Assembly (NCBI GenBank): GCA_022497145.1
Contig: MU385864.1
Coordinates: 124,001 to 188,000 of the forward strand
DNA: 64,000 nucleotides
Reading direction: 5' to 3'
Source: Rostrohypoxylon terebratum
Lineage: Eukaryota; Ascomycota; Sordariomycetes; Xylariales; Hypoxylaceae
This document shows positions 32,506-44,805 of the stretch, piece after piece. Both the position numbers and the translations under genes were made by a program. How positions within the stretch are numbered: the first letter of the stretch is position 1; every line of letters begins with the position of its first letter. The notes beneath the pieces are model-generated. The model saw only the letters and a program-made list of their open reading frames with translations. It had not been told where the DNA came from and ran no database searches.

Positions 32506-33003
32506 TAGTAATTATCATCTACGATACATGATATATGTACATGTCAAGTTGGATGAACACAAAAAATCGGATTAGAAGGCCACATGAAGCATCACAATGT
32601 ACATGATACCAGATCAATAACACTCATAAGCTACTCGTGATCGTGGATTTAAGCTTGGCCTGGCTAGGCGTGTGTGGTTTGTTTCATTAAGAGCTATGTA
32701 AGTTGATGGTAAAATAACCCTTCCGATGCCGTAGACTTGACTTCTAAAGATAGTTGACGTCATTTTCGATCCGTCGCCAGAAGAACGCATCCCTCCCCTT
32801 TCGGCCATTGCAAAACAAACGCATGTCAATCAATAAACGCCGCTAACATGATGTTATGTCCTAAAATCCCAGATTACCGTATTTAAAATAGTTGTCCATT
32901 AAGATGCTGTCTCATATCTCCAAAAAAAATATGTGCATTCAGAAATTTAACCGTCTCCTCGTCTATGGCTCGGATATCGAGAGGGCGTAGTGCATCATCG
33001 CGG
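32506..33003. other. convergent 3' region
   Basis: 498 bp between the stops of the CDK11-like (+) and DUF7137 (-) genes. No feature recognised. Confidence 0.5.
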
Positions 33004-33958
33004 TTACAGCAACGTGGCGAATCCCGTCACGTACCACGTGAAACTGAGGATGGTGATGACGCTCATCGTGACGGCGAAACTTAGGGCCTGGCGGTCGGCT
33101 TCTCCTAGCGCACCGCTGCACGTCGCACACTTCCACTCGCCGAGGTCCTGGTACGGTCTCGCAGTGTATAGACCGAACGTGAAACCGTCGTATGGCGCGA
33201 GATACCCGGCTTCGGCGGTAGCATCCTGAGACGAGTCGGAGTCGTGGATGAGCAGTGTGTATTGGGCAACCAGTAAGGGACTGGCTACGGCGCTTTCCGA
33301 ATAGTTTTTGGTATCCCATTTGAAAGTGGCAGTCGGCTCGAATGTCATGTTCTGGGTTAGGGTCCAGGTGGCTGAGGCCGTAGAGCACGATACCAGGACG
33401 TCGATGGCGGTAGGCGAAGCTTGGAGAGACGTGTAATTCCAGACCCAGGTAATTGGCGTCGAGTCTCCGATCCTGTAAAGCGTCGATCCTGCGGTGGTGG
33501 CAGGTGTGATCATAGCGACACCACCGGCTCCGTCTTGCGCAGAAAAGGTCTTGCGGGTAGTAGTCGTGCTATTACCGGTGGCCGTGCCAGAAGTTATCTT
33601 AGCCGTATTGAGGTTCGTCGTTTGCGGGTCTTTGCTGTTGGCGGTGGTGGTTGTGGCTTGGTCGGTCGAACTACCAGTCGCAGTGGCAGTTGACTTGGCA
33701 GTTGACTTGGCAGTTCCGGTTGCCGTTGCCGTTGTCGATGGAGCATCGACTTCTTGTGCTTTGGAGTTGTTAGCACTCTTTTGATCTCGCTTACATAATA
33801 TGTATATATACCAAAATATGATACTTACTGGAAGAGCTATCATCTTGTCGGGCGACGAGGGCATCTATTTCAGGAAGCCATCCTGGCCAAGCGGATACTA
33901 TAGGAGTGAAAGCGAGAGAGAGGGTCAAGAGTTGACCAAGACCCCGTGTTCCTTTCAT
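33004..33958 (-). CDS. DUF7137 protein, secreted or membrane-anchored
   Basis: Two exons, 33958-33829 and 33758-33004, give 294 aa. The 70-bp intron (GTAAGT...CCAAAG) has a perfect GCTAAC branch site 11 nt before its acceptor. The N-terminus is a signal peptide (MKGTRGLGQLLTLSLAFTPIVSA). A short region with VARQDD then leads into a Thr/Ser/Ala-rich, probably O-glycosylated stretch (TATATGTAKSTAKS). The conserved domain (about 150-265) has YRIGDSTPITWVWNYTSLQASPTAIDVLVSC, TFKWDT, YTLLIHDSD and APYDGFTFGLYTARPYQ, then a CATCSGA motif, all as in fungal DUF7137. A C-terminal hydrophobic segment (VTMSVITILSFTWYVTGFATLL) could be a membrane anchor or GPI-signal-like tail. The function of the family is unknown. 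An upstream in-frame ATG at 34063 would bury the signal peptide, so 33958 is preferred. Confidence 0.87.
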
Positions 33959-36415
33959 CGTTGTTGTTTCGACGGATGGAATGCGAATGGAGTTGGAGTA
34001 GATGCAGCGGACGAAACGCCACAAACAAATAAATAAACGCTTCTCGGAAAACAACGACAACAATTATTATCTAGTTCCGTCTCGAATTTGATTGATTGAA
34101 GTGATTTTAGAGGCTGTTGTTGCTCGATGACTCGCTCGCTCGCTTCCGTCTCGTATGCTTGATTCCCCTATTTTTCTCCCACTCGACACGACTGTGGATC
34201 CCGAGAAAAGCAACAAAAATTCAAACGCAGTAAACAACTCGGACTTCTCCTAACTAATCAGTAGATACGGTGGTAAATGTTTGCAAAACCAAGCGAATGT
34301 TATTAGTATATGAAGTAGTATTAAAGCGAATGACTGATTCGACGATGAGATGGCATCAATTCACCGAAGAGGGAGATGGTTTCTGAAGGTTGGAAGAGAG
34401 ACGAGGATGTGAGAAGACAACCTTGGAAGAATGACAGGGAAAAAAAAGATGTATTATGGATCCCGTACGGGTTCAGGCTGTTCAGCGGTTCACTATTCTC
34501 AGGTACGAGGTACTTTAGCGGGAACACGCTAAACCCTTGGAATAGAAAATTCTATTGGCCAGGATTCATCTATGCTTGGCCATGCCTGTCATGCTCGGCT
34601 TGAACACGAAGTGTTGGCAGCATCGTAACACCAGGCGCTGTACCTAAAAGGGTTTGGTGTCCCCGGCAGGTGCGGTAATCGCGTTGCATTTCAGCGACTG
34701 TTGTTAGGCGACCAGCGGTTGCTGGCGAGATCCCCAGTGGTGGCGAGGGGGGGATGTACCCGGAATATCAGCAGGGCCAGAACCTGAATCTCAGATGATA
34801 ATCGCTGCAGTAGCCAAATCTAGCACCATGTACCATGATTACCCTGGTTGTCCTATTTTTTCCCTTTCTCTCTGTTTTGCATCATTCCCAGATCTTGAAA
34901 CTAGTACTAGACTTGATCAATAAATAAATGAATGAATGAGTAACAACGATCAAACATATATATTAGCTTTTAAGATACTCTTGTAATATGAATAATATTT
35001 GAATGTTTGTAAGGTAAAGATGAGACGATACATAACGACACATTGCCTAGTAAACTTTTAGAATAATAGTTGAACTTGTCAATTCTGTCACCTGAAAGCT
35101 AAACCCAAAATTGAGTGAGTCTGAGTAGATCCGCCGCGACGTTTGCTTCTTCTCAGCAACTAAAAATAGACAGTTTTCTGCCATTCTCACATACCCGCAA
35201 ACTTAAATGTCCAAGAACCGTTGTTTAAACTTAACTCGCACGTCAATCAACTCAATAACTCTTTTACTTAGCTCGTATTATCGTTCGTATTATTTCATCG
35301 CGGTTTTCTATGACAGCTCTAAAGAAAACGATAGCTACGTGCTTTTCTCATAACCTTAGAGGGGTTTGCCGAAGCTCACATCCCTAGCTGCACTATCATT
35401 GTATACAAGGGTTTGGTTCGCACTGAGGTGTCTTCCATCTATAGCGGTTTGGCACGGGGTTTAATTCACATACCAGTTGACGTCATGTACCAAGATGCCT
35501 TTGAATACAAATTTCATATCCATGGCCCATCATTTCAGTAGCAAACTTACATACTTAAAGATTGATACAATGTCATAAAAACTTAGGACCTTAGGTAGCT
35601 TGTAACTTTAGTGCCTGCACGATAACGGGAGCCCAAGTAAGTATACGAAAGCTTTTGATATTGATTAGGTCTTGAGTCGTACTACATATTCACGATATTG
35701 ATAAGTATAGTAACATACCCTTCGCTGTTTCTTCTTATCGAATCCTCCTTAAATCATCGTCATATACATATTACCCTACTAATGTTAAATTCACATGATT
35801 GCTATGACTGACTTTGTTGAGTCCTACCTGTTAGAAATCCTGAGCTACGTGAGTTCAGACATTTAAGGTTTTCTTAGCGCAATAATACCTAGGACCTAGG
35901 ACCTAGGTAGGTAACTACCCCAGAGTTTCCAGGACCCAGGTATAGAGCTGTGGGGTTCTATAGGCCAACGATCTTCAACCTCCCCAGACACAGGGGACAG
36001 TTAGATACCTATTTAGCATCTTGTCTCTTGCTTCACCCGTACTATCAAGACAACAACGAGAGTTCATCGACGCTAAACATCCGAAAAGTAGCTGGTGACT
36101 GTGCCCAGAATGATTTACTTGTGGTTTTCGATCCAATGTTTATTGCCCAGTCTCGATTATTATTTAAACACAACCGGTGGTTCCCATTTACCGTTCTTCA
36201 TTTCCTATCCACCGCAGATATCTACACCATTCACAGCCAAAGTTTAACCATTGCTTCTAATTATCTCTTCACTAGTTGTAGAACCTCGAACCCATCAATT
36301 CCTAACCCTCTGCCTTCTTTACTCTATTGCTTATTCTAGTGCTTATCCCGTTGCTGTTCACTTCCACCTGAGCTCACCAATATCAAGCCATCAGCTTGTA
36401 TGGAAATCCAGCACC
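33959..36415. promoter_or_regulatory. 2.5-kb divergent intergenic region
   Basis: Between the starts of the DUF7137 gene (-) and the RRM gene (+). Open frames are short and motif-free; the longest, 35950-36339 (129 codons), begins at GTG and is probably leader sequence of the RRM gene. Three tandem CCTAGGA units lie at about 35887-35907. AT-rich text dominates 34900-35800. Confidence 0.5.
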
Positions 36416-38069
36416 ATGAGGGATTCTACCAAGTCTCCTGCGAATATGCCGGAGGGAACACCACCTGAACCTCGGTTCATTGAAATTGAGAGAAGACTTT
36501 TGGAGGACCTTCTGCAACGGTGAGTTTAAGACTTCTACTCCAGATAATCGAACTGAAGTCCCTTGGATATCATTTTATTTTATTTTAATTCTTGTGTCAT
36601 CCATACCTATATCACAAAGCTAATACGTTACACAGCACCAACATGGTAAGCTACATAATGTTATACAGTCAACCTACTGGCGCCCTAAACATAGTATTAT
36701 ACTCGGCTTACTAATGATTATTCAAGAATGGATCCGTTGTGTGTATCACGAAGGACGAACATGAGGGTTTCCTTCAAATACAAACTCAATATGGTATAGT
36801 CTGGCTTTACTTAAACGCAGACCCAAGTTTACATTCTGACCATCTGATAGCAACCCTCGTGAGCAACCTTTTAGCGAATGGCGTGTCCCCTGCCGATGTT
36901 TGGGTGAGTTCATCTGTTTGAGATAGATTTTCGGCCAAATAGTATTCGAGGATTAACTTGAAATAGGCTCTGGCGGTAACCCCCCCGCCTCCACAGGGTC
37001 ACCAGATAATCCACGATCCTTCTTCGCAACAGAGCAGCCTAATTGAACAGTCTAAAACTAGAGAGACCGACAAGACTGAGAAGCCCAATAAGCCTGGAAA
37101 GCTTGACGAGTCTGACATGCCCGGCATACCAGACAAGCCTGACAAGCCTGACAAGCCTGACAAGCCTTACAAGCCTTACAAGCTCGACCGCGGTGAGCAG
37201 TCTATCGCATCATCAGCTATACGTACTACCATAAGACCTCAAGTGACTAGTACTGTAAGCAACGACATCCCTTCACGTATACTACACATCTATGACCCCC
37301 AGCCCCTGAGATCAATTATTCTAGAGGAGCTTCCGTGGAATGCGACCTGCTGGGACGTGACCAGCATCATTCGTGGTGGGGCTTTGGTCGACATTACGAT
37401 GAGACAGGCCAAGCGATCAGCTATTGTGTCCTTCCTATCTCCCGACAGTGCCGCAAACTTCCTCGAGCATTCAAAGGGGGGATTGCATGTGAACAACAAG
37501 AAGGTAAGTGAAGTCGATCATTATCGTGTTCCTAGGCTTACCAAGCTATAGGTGTCTGTAAGATGGGCGGAAAAACAGCACGTGGTCTCCCAGTATATAG
37601 GCAACAAAGCTCAGTCTGGCGTGACTCGAAATATGGTTGTGAAGGGATGCGGTCCATTCTTTACCGAAGATGATATTCGACAGGATCTCAAGCATATCGA
37701 CAATCTTATTGTCACAAAGGTCGACTTTGATCCTAACGGCGATTGCCATGTAAAGACCAACTCAATCCAGTTGGCCATCTATGCTCGAACATGCATGTTG
37801 AGCCGAAAGTGAGTTATTCTTTCTAACAATATTGACGGGGGAAAAGTTCTTATATCTAACAAAATTTATATAGGGCCTACCGTGGCCTCCAGATCCGCCC
37901 GGATGATGACGAGTGCGACCAACCGCTGGTGAAAGCTAAAGAGTCGAAGAACTGGAGAGGCTATTTCGACAAGAACGGTACTACTATGGCTAAGAGCCCC
38001 GATCGAAAGACCTCAAATCGCTTCGCTTCGCTCACGATCGAAGAGAACGCCGATGGAAAAGGCAACTAA
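36416..38069 (+). CDS. RRM-type RNA-binding protein, six exons with a 10-nt microexon
   Basis: Exons 36416-36519, 36636-36645, 36727-36903, 36967-37503, 37552-37808 and 37874-38069; 426 aa. The frame closes only if the 10-nt exon 2 (CACCAACATG) is included, giving ...LLQRTNMNGSVVC.... N-terminal residues 1-97 form a small domain of unknown type (FLQIQTQYGIVWLYLNADPSLHSDHLIATLVSNLLANGV). A Pro/Lys linker carries a tandem PDK/PYK repeat (about 152-170). Two RRM-like folds follow. The first is at about 210-277, with SIILEELPWNATCWDVTSIIRGGALVDITM, then KRSAIVSFLSPDSAANFL. The second is at about 300-365 (NMVVKGCGPFFTEDDIRQDLKHIDNLIVTKVDF). The aromatic RNP1 consensus is weak, so RNA binding is inferred from the fold pattern. 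The C-terminus is charged. No specific orthologue was recognised. Confidence 0.8.
36636..36645 (+). other. 10-nt microexon of the RRM gene
   Basis: The sequence CACCAACATG is flanked by TTACACAG upstream and GTAAGC downstream. It completes an Arg codon and adds Thr-Asn-Met. Skipping it shifts the frame. Confidence 0.7.
37132..37185 (+). repeat. in-frame 9-bp tandem repeat, GACAAGCCT x 6
   Basis: Four perfect GACAAGCCT units and two TACAAGCCT/TACAAGCTC variants encode Asp-Lys-Pro and Tyr-Lys-Pro tripeptides in the linker of the RRM protein. Because the unit is a multiple of three, copy-number change keeps the frame. Confidence 0.9.
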
Positions 38070-39949
38070 ATAGCTTTCGCTACACGGAGGGGCTACCATC
38101 GTTGTTAAGGGCGTCTGTATGCAACTGGATCGCATCGTTCTCTTTGCGTTGCAGTTTCGTGTTATGGAAAAACTATACAACATTTCCCTTCCGGTGTTCA
38201 AGAATTGAGGGATTTGTATTCATGTCGTCTGCATGTGTTAGGCGGAGTTTGAGATGTCCCGGGATCCGAATGCGTTGATCATCGAGAGCTAGTCAGAGCT
38301 TTTTCAAAGCATGTGATTTGAGACAGTTCTACTCAATCACATAATTCTCTCATGGTTATTGTTACTGTAATGCTAGATAGTTAACAAGAACATGCGCATA
38401 TCCATCTTTATTTCCTGGTAGATATTCGCAACAGTCATTCAACAAATGCGATATGCGGTCTATCTCATCGATATCATTTCATCTTGATCTCTAGTAGCAC
38501 TTTCCAGTATGACATTCTAGTGGATGTATCACGTAGTTCTATAATCCTTGTAAGACCCCCTTGTTGCAGATGTACGTACTGCGACCCCCACGCTTAACCC
38601 GGGACCGTGGTGTTGGATCTAGCTTGATCGAACAGAGTTCGCGCTAGTATCGGCAGTTTATTAATAAATCATGGAAAGAGGACTAGAACGTCTATTAGTT
38701 GCTTTACGCAAAGGGCAGCGATCAGACGCAGGTAGATGTTGCTAAGCCTGGTATACTTGTTTGACTCTCGAATATGCAGTACGATAATTGCTCAATATTC
38801 ATGGATCTATTAAGTAGGATACCTTAGTGTTTAAGGGAGATGTCTCTGTTGAAAGGATCCCAGGTGTAATATGTTTGTGTCAGCTTGAATCATCTTTATG
38901 TATTAGTGATACCATAAAACAGAATGCTTATTTAATCCATGAGAGCTAGGCTTGCACATGGCCTTATATGGGTGATCCTGGCAGCTTAGAATCAAATCAT
39001 CAGAATAGATCTTCTATGTGATATTAGACGTAAGGACTGTAGTCGTTTTCTTCCCTTCAGAGAATTCATAGAATGTATGCGAAGGTAGGTAGTAGACTTA
39101 ATGTCCACAACTATCAAAATAACAGCAACAATGAAAGCCTTTTACTAGCAGCATGCACCTTATGTAAGCGCATGCCTGTTCTAAATCCACTTGGCATGTA
39201 TCAGGTACTGTGTACTCAGATGAACAAGTACTATTAGCTAAGTACCTTGCTGATCTGGCGGCGGGTTCAACTACCTATAATTATCGGCAAAACTGGGCAA
39301 ACAGTGCTTGATATAATAGTTCATTTCATACCCATCGGGCTATAGAAGTTATACTGTGTATCCTCCAAGAATTCTGCCCAGAAAATCTTTTTATCTTTAA
39401 CCTTTCGATTTTTTATCACCTTGCCATTACCTGAACTGTGATTGTGGGGCCATCCGAAAATACGTTAGTGGAGGTACAAAGTACATTGTACAGTGCTTCA
39501 ATCAGCACTGACCACATATGTAAACAGCCAGCTGCAGGCTTATCAGCCAACGATTGCTTTTCTTCCCCACTTCGCTGTTAACTTTCCATCTTCCCAAACA
39601 ATTCAACCATTCCCATTCCACTCTATTCATCCATATCATCATTCATTTCACACTTCTGCGCCAGTTGAGAAATATTAACTACAACATACTCTCTCTATTT
39701 GACTAATTCCTTACCTCGCAAGTAGAAGAGTATTCGTATCCTCTCAACTCTACGCCAACCCTTGACAACTTCGCATCGTCACCCTTAGGCTTTGGTCGAG
39801 CACGGAAAGCCGCTTGATCAACCGGATTGACTGTCGTCACCCCTCCTTCGGCTCAGTGCGCGCAGCTCTATCATTGGTCGCCTCTCGAGACGACACCCAC
39901 CTTCTATTCCTTCGTATTTCCTCGGTCATGCAGATGAATCGTAGTCAAC
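38070..39949. other. intergenic, 1.9 kb, upstream of DCP2
   Basis: No open frame with any motif was seen. The last 350 bp before DCP2 are C/T-rich (39560-39940), as is usual for fungal promoters and 5' leaders. Confidence 0.5.
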
Positions 39950-42562
39950 ATGGCGTCGAATCGATTAACTCTTGAAGATTGTGAGATCTGCTTTCATGTT
40001 TATCATCTTTCCTATTTCCTATCATCTCTATTACTTTATCTAGCACAGGTGCTTAGGCACGAGAGCTACTAGGTTAAGCTACTAAGCTACTAAGCTACTA
40101 AGCTACTTCGCGCTTCGCGCCTCTAGACACGATGGATATGAGCTAACATTGTTTGTTGTAAAGGGCTCGATGAGTTGTGTTGCCGGTTCCTCATCAATCT
40201 CCCCCCGGCCGACCTCTCATCTGTAGCACGCATTTGCTTCCAAATCGAAGAAGCACAATGGTTTTACGAAGACTTCATCCGCCCCATCGACCCGACCCTA
40301 CCTTCGATGTCTTTACGCAAATTCACACTAAAGATGTTCGATTATTGCCCTATCCTCACCTCATTCTCGGAAGAAGATCACCTCGCAGCCTTTGATCAGT
40401 TTATGATCTACAAAACACGCGTACCGGTTCGAGGAGCAATCCTTCTAAACAGTAGCATGGACGCCGTGGTCCTGGTTCGAGGATTCAAGAAAGGTGCAAC
40501 ATGGAGTTTCCCCCGAGGTAAAATCAACATGGATGAAGATGATCTTGACTGCGCAGTCAGAGAGGTGTATGAGGAGATTGGGTACAACATCCGAGAGTCC
40601 GGACTTATCAAGGCAAACACGCCAGCTCAATTCTTCGAGGTCACTATGCAAGGCCAACAAGTCAAGTTGTATGTGTTTCGTGGAGTACCGGAAGATACCG
40701 TATTCAACACGCGCACCCGAAAAGAAATCGGTGCTATCAAATGGTACAAGGTCGAGGAATTGCCAACCTACCGTAAGAAGAAAGGTGGCAAGGTAAACGG
40801 ATCCGGCAATGAGAAGTTCTACATGGTGGCGCCTTTCATGCTCCCACTGCGGCAATGGGTAGTGAAGCAGAAGAAGCTCGATGCTAGAAAGATCGGGGAT
40901 CCGAATGCCCATCTTCACCCCCAACCATCCTACGAAGAGACGACCGACGACAACGTTGTCCACGAGCCGGCCCAGCCTTCTGCTGCGCCCGCCGCTACAT
41001 ATTCTGAGTTGATCGATAACGCAACTGGAGAATTGAAGCGCCTTCTTAGAGTGAGGCCGCAAACAGACCAACATGCCGGCCAGGCAATCATGTCTCTTCT
41101 ACAGCCTAGAATGGCAGCCAACAACGAGATGCACAAGCATGCGCAGGAGAACGACACCGATGCCCGAGCGATGCAACATCGACACCTCCACTATTACCAC
41201 CGACCTGAGCCGTCTCAATTCTCGACTGAGGTGAGGCCCCGACCTTACGTTACGTACGACACCACTGGTCCTGAGAATAACTACCAACCTGCATTATCCG
41301 ACAATGTTCACCAATCCCAATCCCAGCCTGTGCAGCTTGTTCATCCTCAACCTCTTCCGCCGCAGGTTCAGAAAGCTATGCTCCTTCGTGATGTCGCTCC
41401 ATCATCATCGTCGCCACGAACCACAGAGCAATCTGCCGCCCGAACGGGGTTCCCCGGATTCCCTCCGAACAGTCAATACACCAGCCAGGATCAGTCTGCT
41501 TACGGCTACAGAGCCCCGGGTGCTCAACACGAACACCGCTTACCCGCACATTCTGCCAACCTGCTTAATGTCCTCAAGGGCAACGTAGCGCAATTGAACG
41601 CAGGCCAGAGCCTTATGCCAAAGCAACCCAATCAACACTCGAACCGATCGCCCGAGAATGGTTCTCAGCGTCAATTTATCGCACCGGGCCAACCATTTGG
41701 TGGACAGCATGGTTCATCAGCTATTCCATCGGAGTACAGTTCTATGCCGATGAACGGCATGCAGGTCAATCCTTCAAGCTCTGATGCACGTTTGCTCCGC
41801 CCAACTGACAAGCATCGTGCGGGTTTGCTGGAGATGTTCAAGAAGGTGGAACCTATTGCCCAGAGTCAGCTTGACGGAGAGGGAACGACTCATCGACCCC
41901 CTCGCTTTGGTGAAGACGCTAGGAAACAAAAGTCGCCACAGGTTCAGTCGACTGCTAGCGTTCTTCAAGCCGCTGCCCATGAAAACGGCGGCCCCATGCA
42001 GACTCATCCTGAAGCGAATCTTCCGTTCAGGGCTTTGACGATCCTATCTCGCCCTAAGCCGGCACAGGAATCGAGCGAGAGCGCAGCGCCGCGATCGCCA
42101 CCTTCTTTCAGGAAGGTTTCGCCGCGTCCCCCCCAGTTGATGTCCGCGAAGACCCAGCAGCTAGGTCAATCTTATCCATACGGTTCGACGCAACCCAACC
42201 CATTGTCGCTCTTCCCCACTCCTCCGGCCGCATCATCCTTGCCGGTTCCTGGCAGCTTTCAGTTCAGGCAAGAGTCTACAGCGGAGCACAAGAGCACTTT
42301 GCTCTCGCTCTTCGGCAAGACGAAGTCGACTGTCGACCAGGGTAAGGGCAAAGAAGTGGCGTCAGCACCTGATCAGTCCGCTGCCGCAAGCGCAAGCGAT
42401 CCTCGATCTCGCTTGGGTTCGGTCGCTTCTAGCCGAGGCGAGGGCAAGCCAGTGTTGCGGGGAAGCGCCTCGCGACGTGGCAGCCAGACACCGCTTTCCC
42501 CTGCCGATAGGCAATTCCTCTTAAACTTCCTCGAGAACGCCTCTAGTAACGTTAGGCGTTGA
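39950..42562 (+). CDS. DCP2: DCP2, catalytic subunit of the mRNA decapping complex
   Basis: Two exons, a 31-nt first exon (39950-39980) and 40164-42562; 809 aa. The 183-bp intron (GTGAGA...GTAAAG) contains an AGCTAAC branch site. The join gives MASNRLTLEDWLDELCCRFLINLP, the family start. The N-terminal regulatory domain that binds Dcp1 covers about 8-95 (FQIEEAQWFYEDFIRP). The Nudix domain covers about 96-245. Its Nudix box has PRGKINMDEDDLDC and REVYEEIG at 143-150, with the catalytic glutamates intact. A box B-like helix follows (YMVAPFMLPLRQWV). The long C-terminal half is disordered and rich in Gln, Pro and Ser. It has short helical leucine motifs (ELKRLLRV, LLNVLKGN, GLLEMFKKV, STLLSLFGK, FLLNFLENAS) typical of fungal Dcp2 sites for Edc3 and Pat1. 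Dcp2 removes the 5' cap in cytoplasmic mRNA decay. Confidence 0.96.
40076..40107 (+). repeat. 8-bp tandem repeat in the DCP2 intron, AAGCTACT x 4
   Basis: Four perfect AAGCTACT units lie in the 183-bp DCP2 intron, 57 nt before the acceptor. Each junction reads CTACTAAG, one base away from the yeast TACTAAC branch site. A better site, AGCTAAC, is 23 nt before the acceptor at 40141. Confidence 0.9.
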
Positions 42563-43615
42563 TCGGGGTGGTCGAACGCAGGAACGGGAGGTGAAAGTTT
42601 GCTTGCGTGGAAGTGACATAGAAGGGGACGGATAAAAGATAGAGAGGTGGTGGAGGTAGACAGCAACATAAGAAAGAGGAAAGAGGATGAATCAAGAAGT
42701 GGCACACTGAAGGCGTCTATGGTTAATGGCGCCAGTGTATAAAAGGCAACGAATGGATGGGTTTGCATTAGTTCCTAGTATACCCTTGGTTGCAGTGATT
42801 CCATCATAACAAGTGCTTTGATTACCATATTCTGTCTGTCTGTCTGCAATGTGTTACGTGATATGTGATATGTGATATGTGATATGCCTAAGCTGTGTTT
42901 TGGTGTTTTGTGATCGTTCAAAAGACTCGGGATTCTGCTAGTTATCAGTTATGGGTTTTATGATTAATCTATCTGCCTAATCTAGTGATCAAGAACTTTC
43001 CGTCGTCAATAAACACTTAGACACATTGCTATCATGATCCTTGATGATAGTTCACATGCCCACTCTTATAAAAGGAGTAAACATTCACGAACGTTCCTTC
43101 TAGTCTGAGGTCACCTGAGATAAAACGTTCCCGGTTGTTTATTTATTTCGATGGGTACCTGACAGGTTCAGTCCTTTGTACTAGGGAGGTACGTAGGCCT
43201 AGGGCTAGAGATACTGGCTAAAACACCGCTAAATAACAGGGGTAGGATTGGGGGAGTTTTAGAGTTTACAGGCAGCCCCACCTACCACCACTCCTGGCAA
43301 CGACGGGATCAGTCATAAGGCAGGGACAGGGCACTACATCATAGCAACAGCAACAGCGCATTCTTTCGTGTCCCCAAACTCTTCATCTTCAACTTCCACA
43401 TTTCTTACCTTTTGGCCCTTGGTGTAGGTAACTTTGACACTACCATAAGCTGACGAACTACCAAGTCATACGAAGCCCCCTTCAAAATAGAAATAAACCA
43501 TTCTAAGCCTGCTTTTGGCTCTAAGCTGTCTTCTTCACCTTTCGCAAGTGATTTTTAAGAATCTAGAAATTCCAGAACTCCCGAATTTCCTAACCACCGC
43601 TACCAACTTTCCGCG
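42563..43615. other. intergenic between DCP2 and the USE1-like gene
   Basis: About 1.05 kb: the DCP2 3' UTR and the USE1-like promoter. A 7-bp tandem repeat is at 42858-42886. No gene was seen. Confidence 0.5.
42858..42886. repeat. 7-bp tandem repeat, GTGATAT x 4
   Basis: Four perfect copies of GTGATAT, followed by G, about 300 bp downstream of the DCP2 stop. Confidence 0.85.
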
Positions 43616-44805
43616 ATGGCGCGACTAGTCCAGGCGCCCTTGACCCAGAATAGGGTGATAATACACAACCCGGATGCCCTGGATGACCTCAACCGCCTGC
43701 TCGCTCGTTTGCAGGAGAACATCCTGCACGCGGACGCCAATAGGGAACGGCGACTGAGGACCAGCGAGTATGAGCGTAGTAGAACTAGAGTCGTACGTGT
43801 TCACCCAACCTTTTTTATTTCTAGGTCGTTAAATTAGGGTTGGTTGGTTGGTTTGTGTGGAATGCTAACCTGTAGATCACTGGTTTGTAGAACATCGAGT
43901 ACGCCCGATCGATCGTGACGAAGCTGGAGCAGGACGCGCTTGCAATTAAGGTCCACTCGCGACGACAAGAGGTGCAAGCGGATTTGAATCAGAAGCGAGA
44001 AATTCTTGACCAGGTCGCTGAGCGATTCCAAGAGTTTGAGGATGTCACTGTGGATAGCGACGAGGATAGCTCGGAAGGCGAGGATTTGCTAGGCGATATC
44101 ATCGACACGCCAAGCGAGAGCGTGGTATCGGGCGAAGCAGCGGATCAGCATATCGACGAAGACGAGGGTGGTGCGGGACAGGAACAAGAGAACGATGCAG
44201 ACGCAGCTGAGCAAGCCGACAAATCGACCCTCGCACCCGATCCCCGCCCTACCGCAACCACTACATCACCATCACCCTCTTCTCAGCAAGAAACCTCGGC
44301 GACAGATCCTATTCCTCAGCCGACACCCGCTGGAACAAGCACATCACAAACTCTCCGAGCCCGAGGCACTGCTTCGCAGGCCGATCCCACAGCGACAGCA
44401 ACCGACAAGGGCCAAACAACAGCTCTTCGCAACGAACTCTTCGGAAACCGCGATTCCACCAACCCAACCACCGCAACAGCTACCACCGAAGCCATCATCG
44501 ACCACCACCGCGCCGAGCAAGATAAGCTCACCGAGTCCATGGTCAGCATGGCGCGCGCCCTCAAGGAATCGTCTCGCGCATTCGCGACTTCGTTACAGGA
44601 GGATACAGACGTCTTGCGTGCCGCGGGCCAGAACCTCGAGCGAAATGAGCGAGGCTTGGGTGCTGTGGCGGGAAGAATGGGGGTGTTGAGACAAATGACG
44701 GAGGGGACGGGCTGGTGGGGTAGGATATTGCTGTATGCGTATATCGCCGGGTTGGCGGTATTCGCGGTACTTTTGGTGTTTGTGTTTCCTAAGCTGCGAT
44801 TCTAG
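43616..44805 (+). CDS. USE1-like SNARE of Golgi-to-ER retrograde transport
   Basis: Two exons, 43616-43792 and 43891-44805, intron 98 bp; 363 aa. There are two possible acceptor AGs 15 nt apart. The upstream one would admit an in-frame TAG, so the downstream one at 43890 is used. The N-terminal helical part (LDDLNRLLARLQENIL, then NIEYARSIVTKLEQDALAIKV) is followed by a long acidic and Ser/Thr/Pro-rich linker (about 110-245). Then come an ELFGNRD motif and the SNARE-like helix (DHHRAEQDKLTESMVSMARALKESS...). The protein ends in a C-terminal transmembrane anchor (ILLYAYIAGLAVFAVLLVFVFP). The LFG...DHHR-x-x-Q-x-x-LT-x-x-M order is that of USE1/Slt1, an ER Q-SNARE acting with Sec20, Ufe1 and Sec22. 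The linker is much longer than in yeast. Confidence 0.85.

Noticed and set aside
35950..36339. 129-codon plus-strand open frame before the RRM gene
   Set aside because: It starts at GTG, has no motif and lies where the RRM gene's 5' leader is expected.
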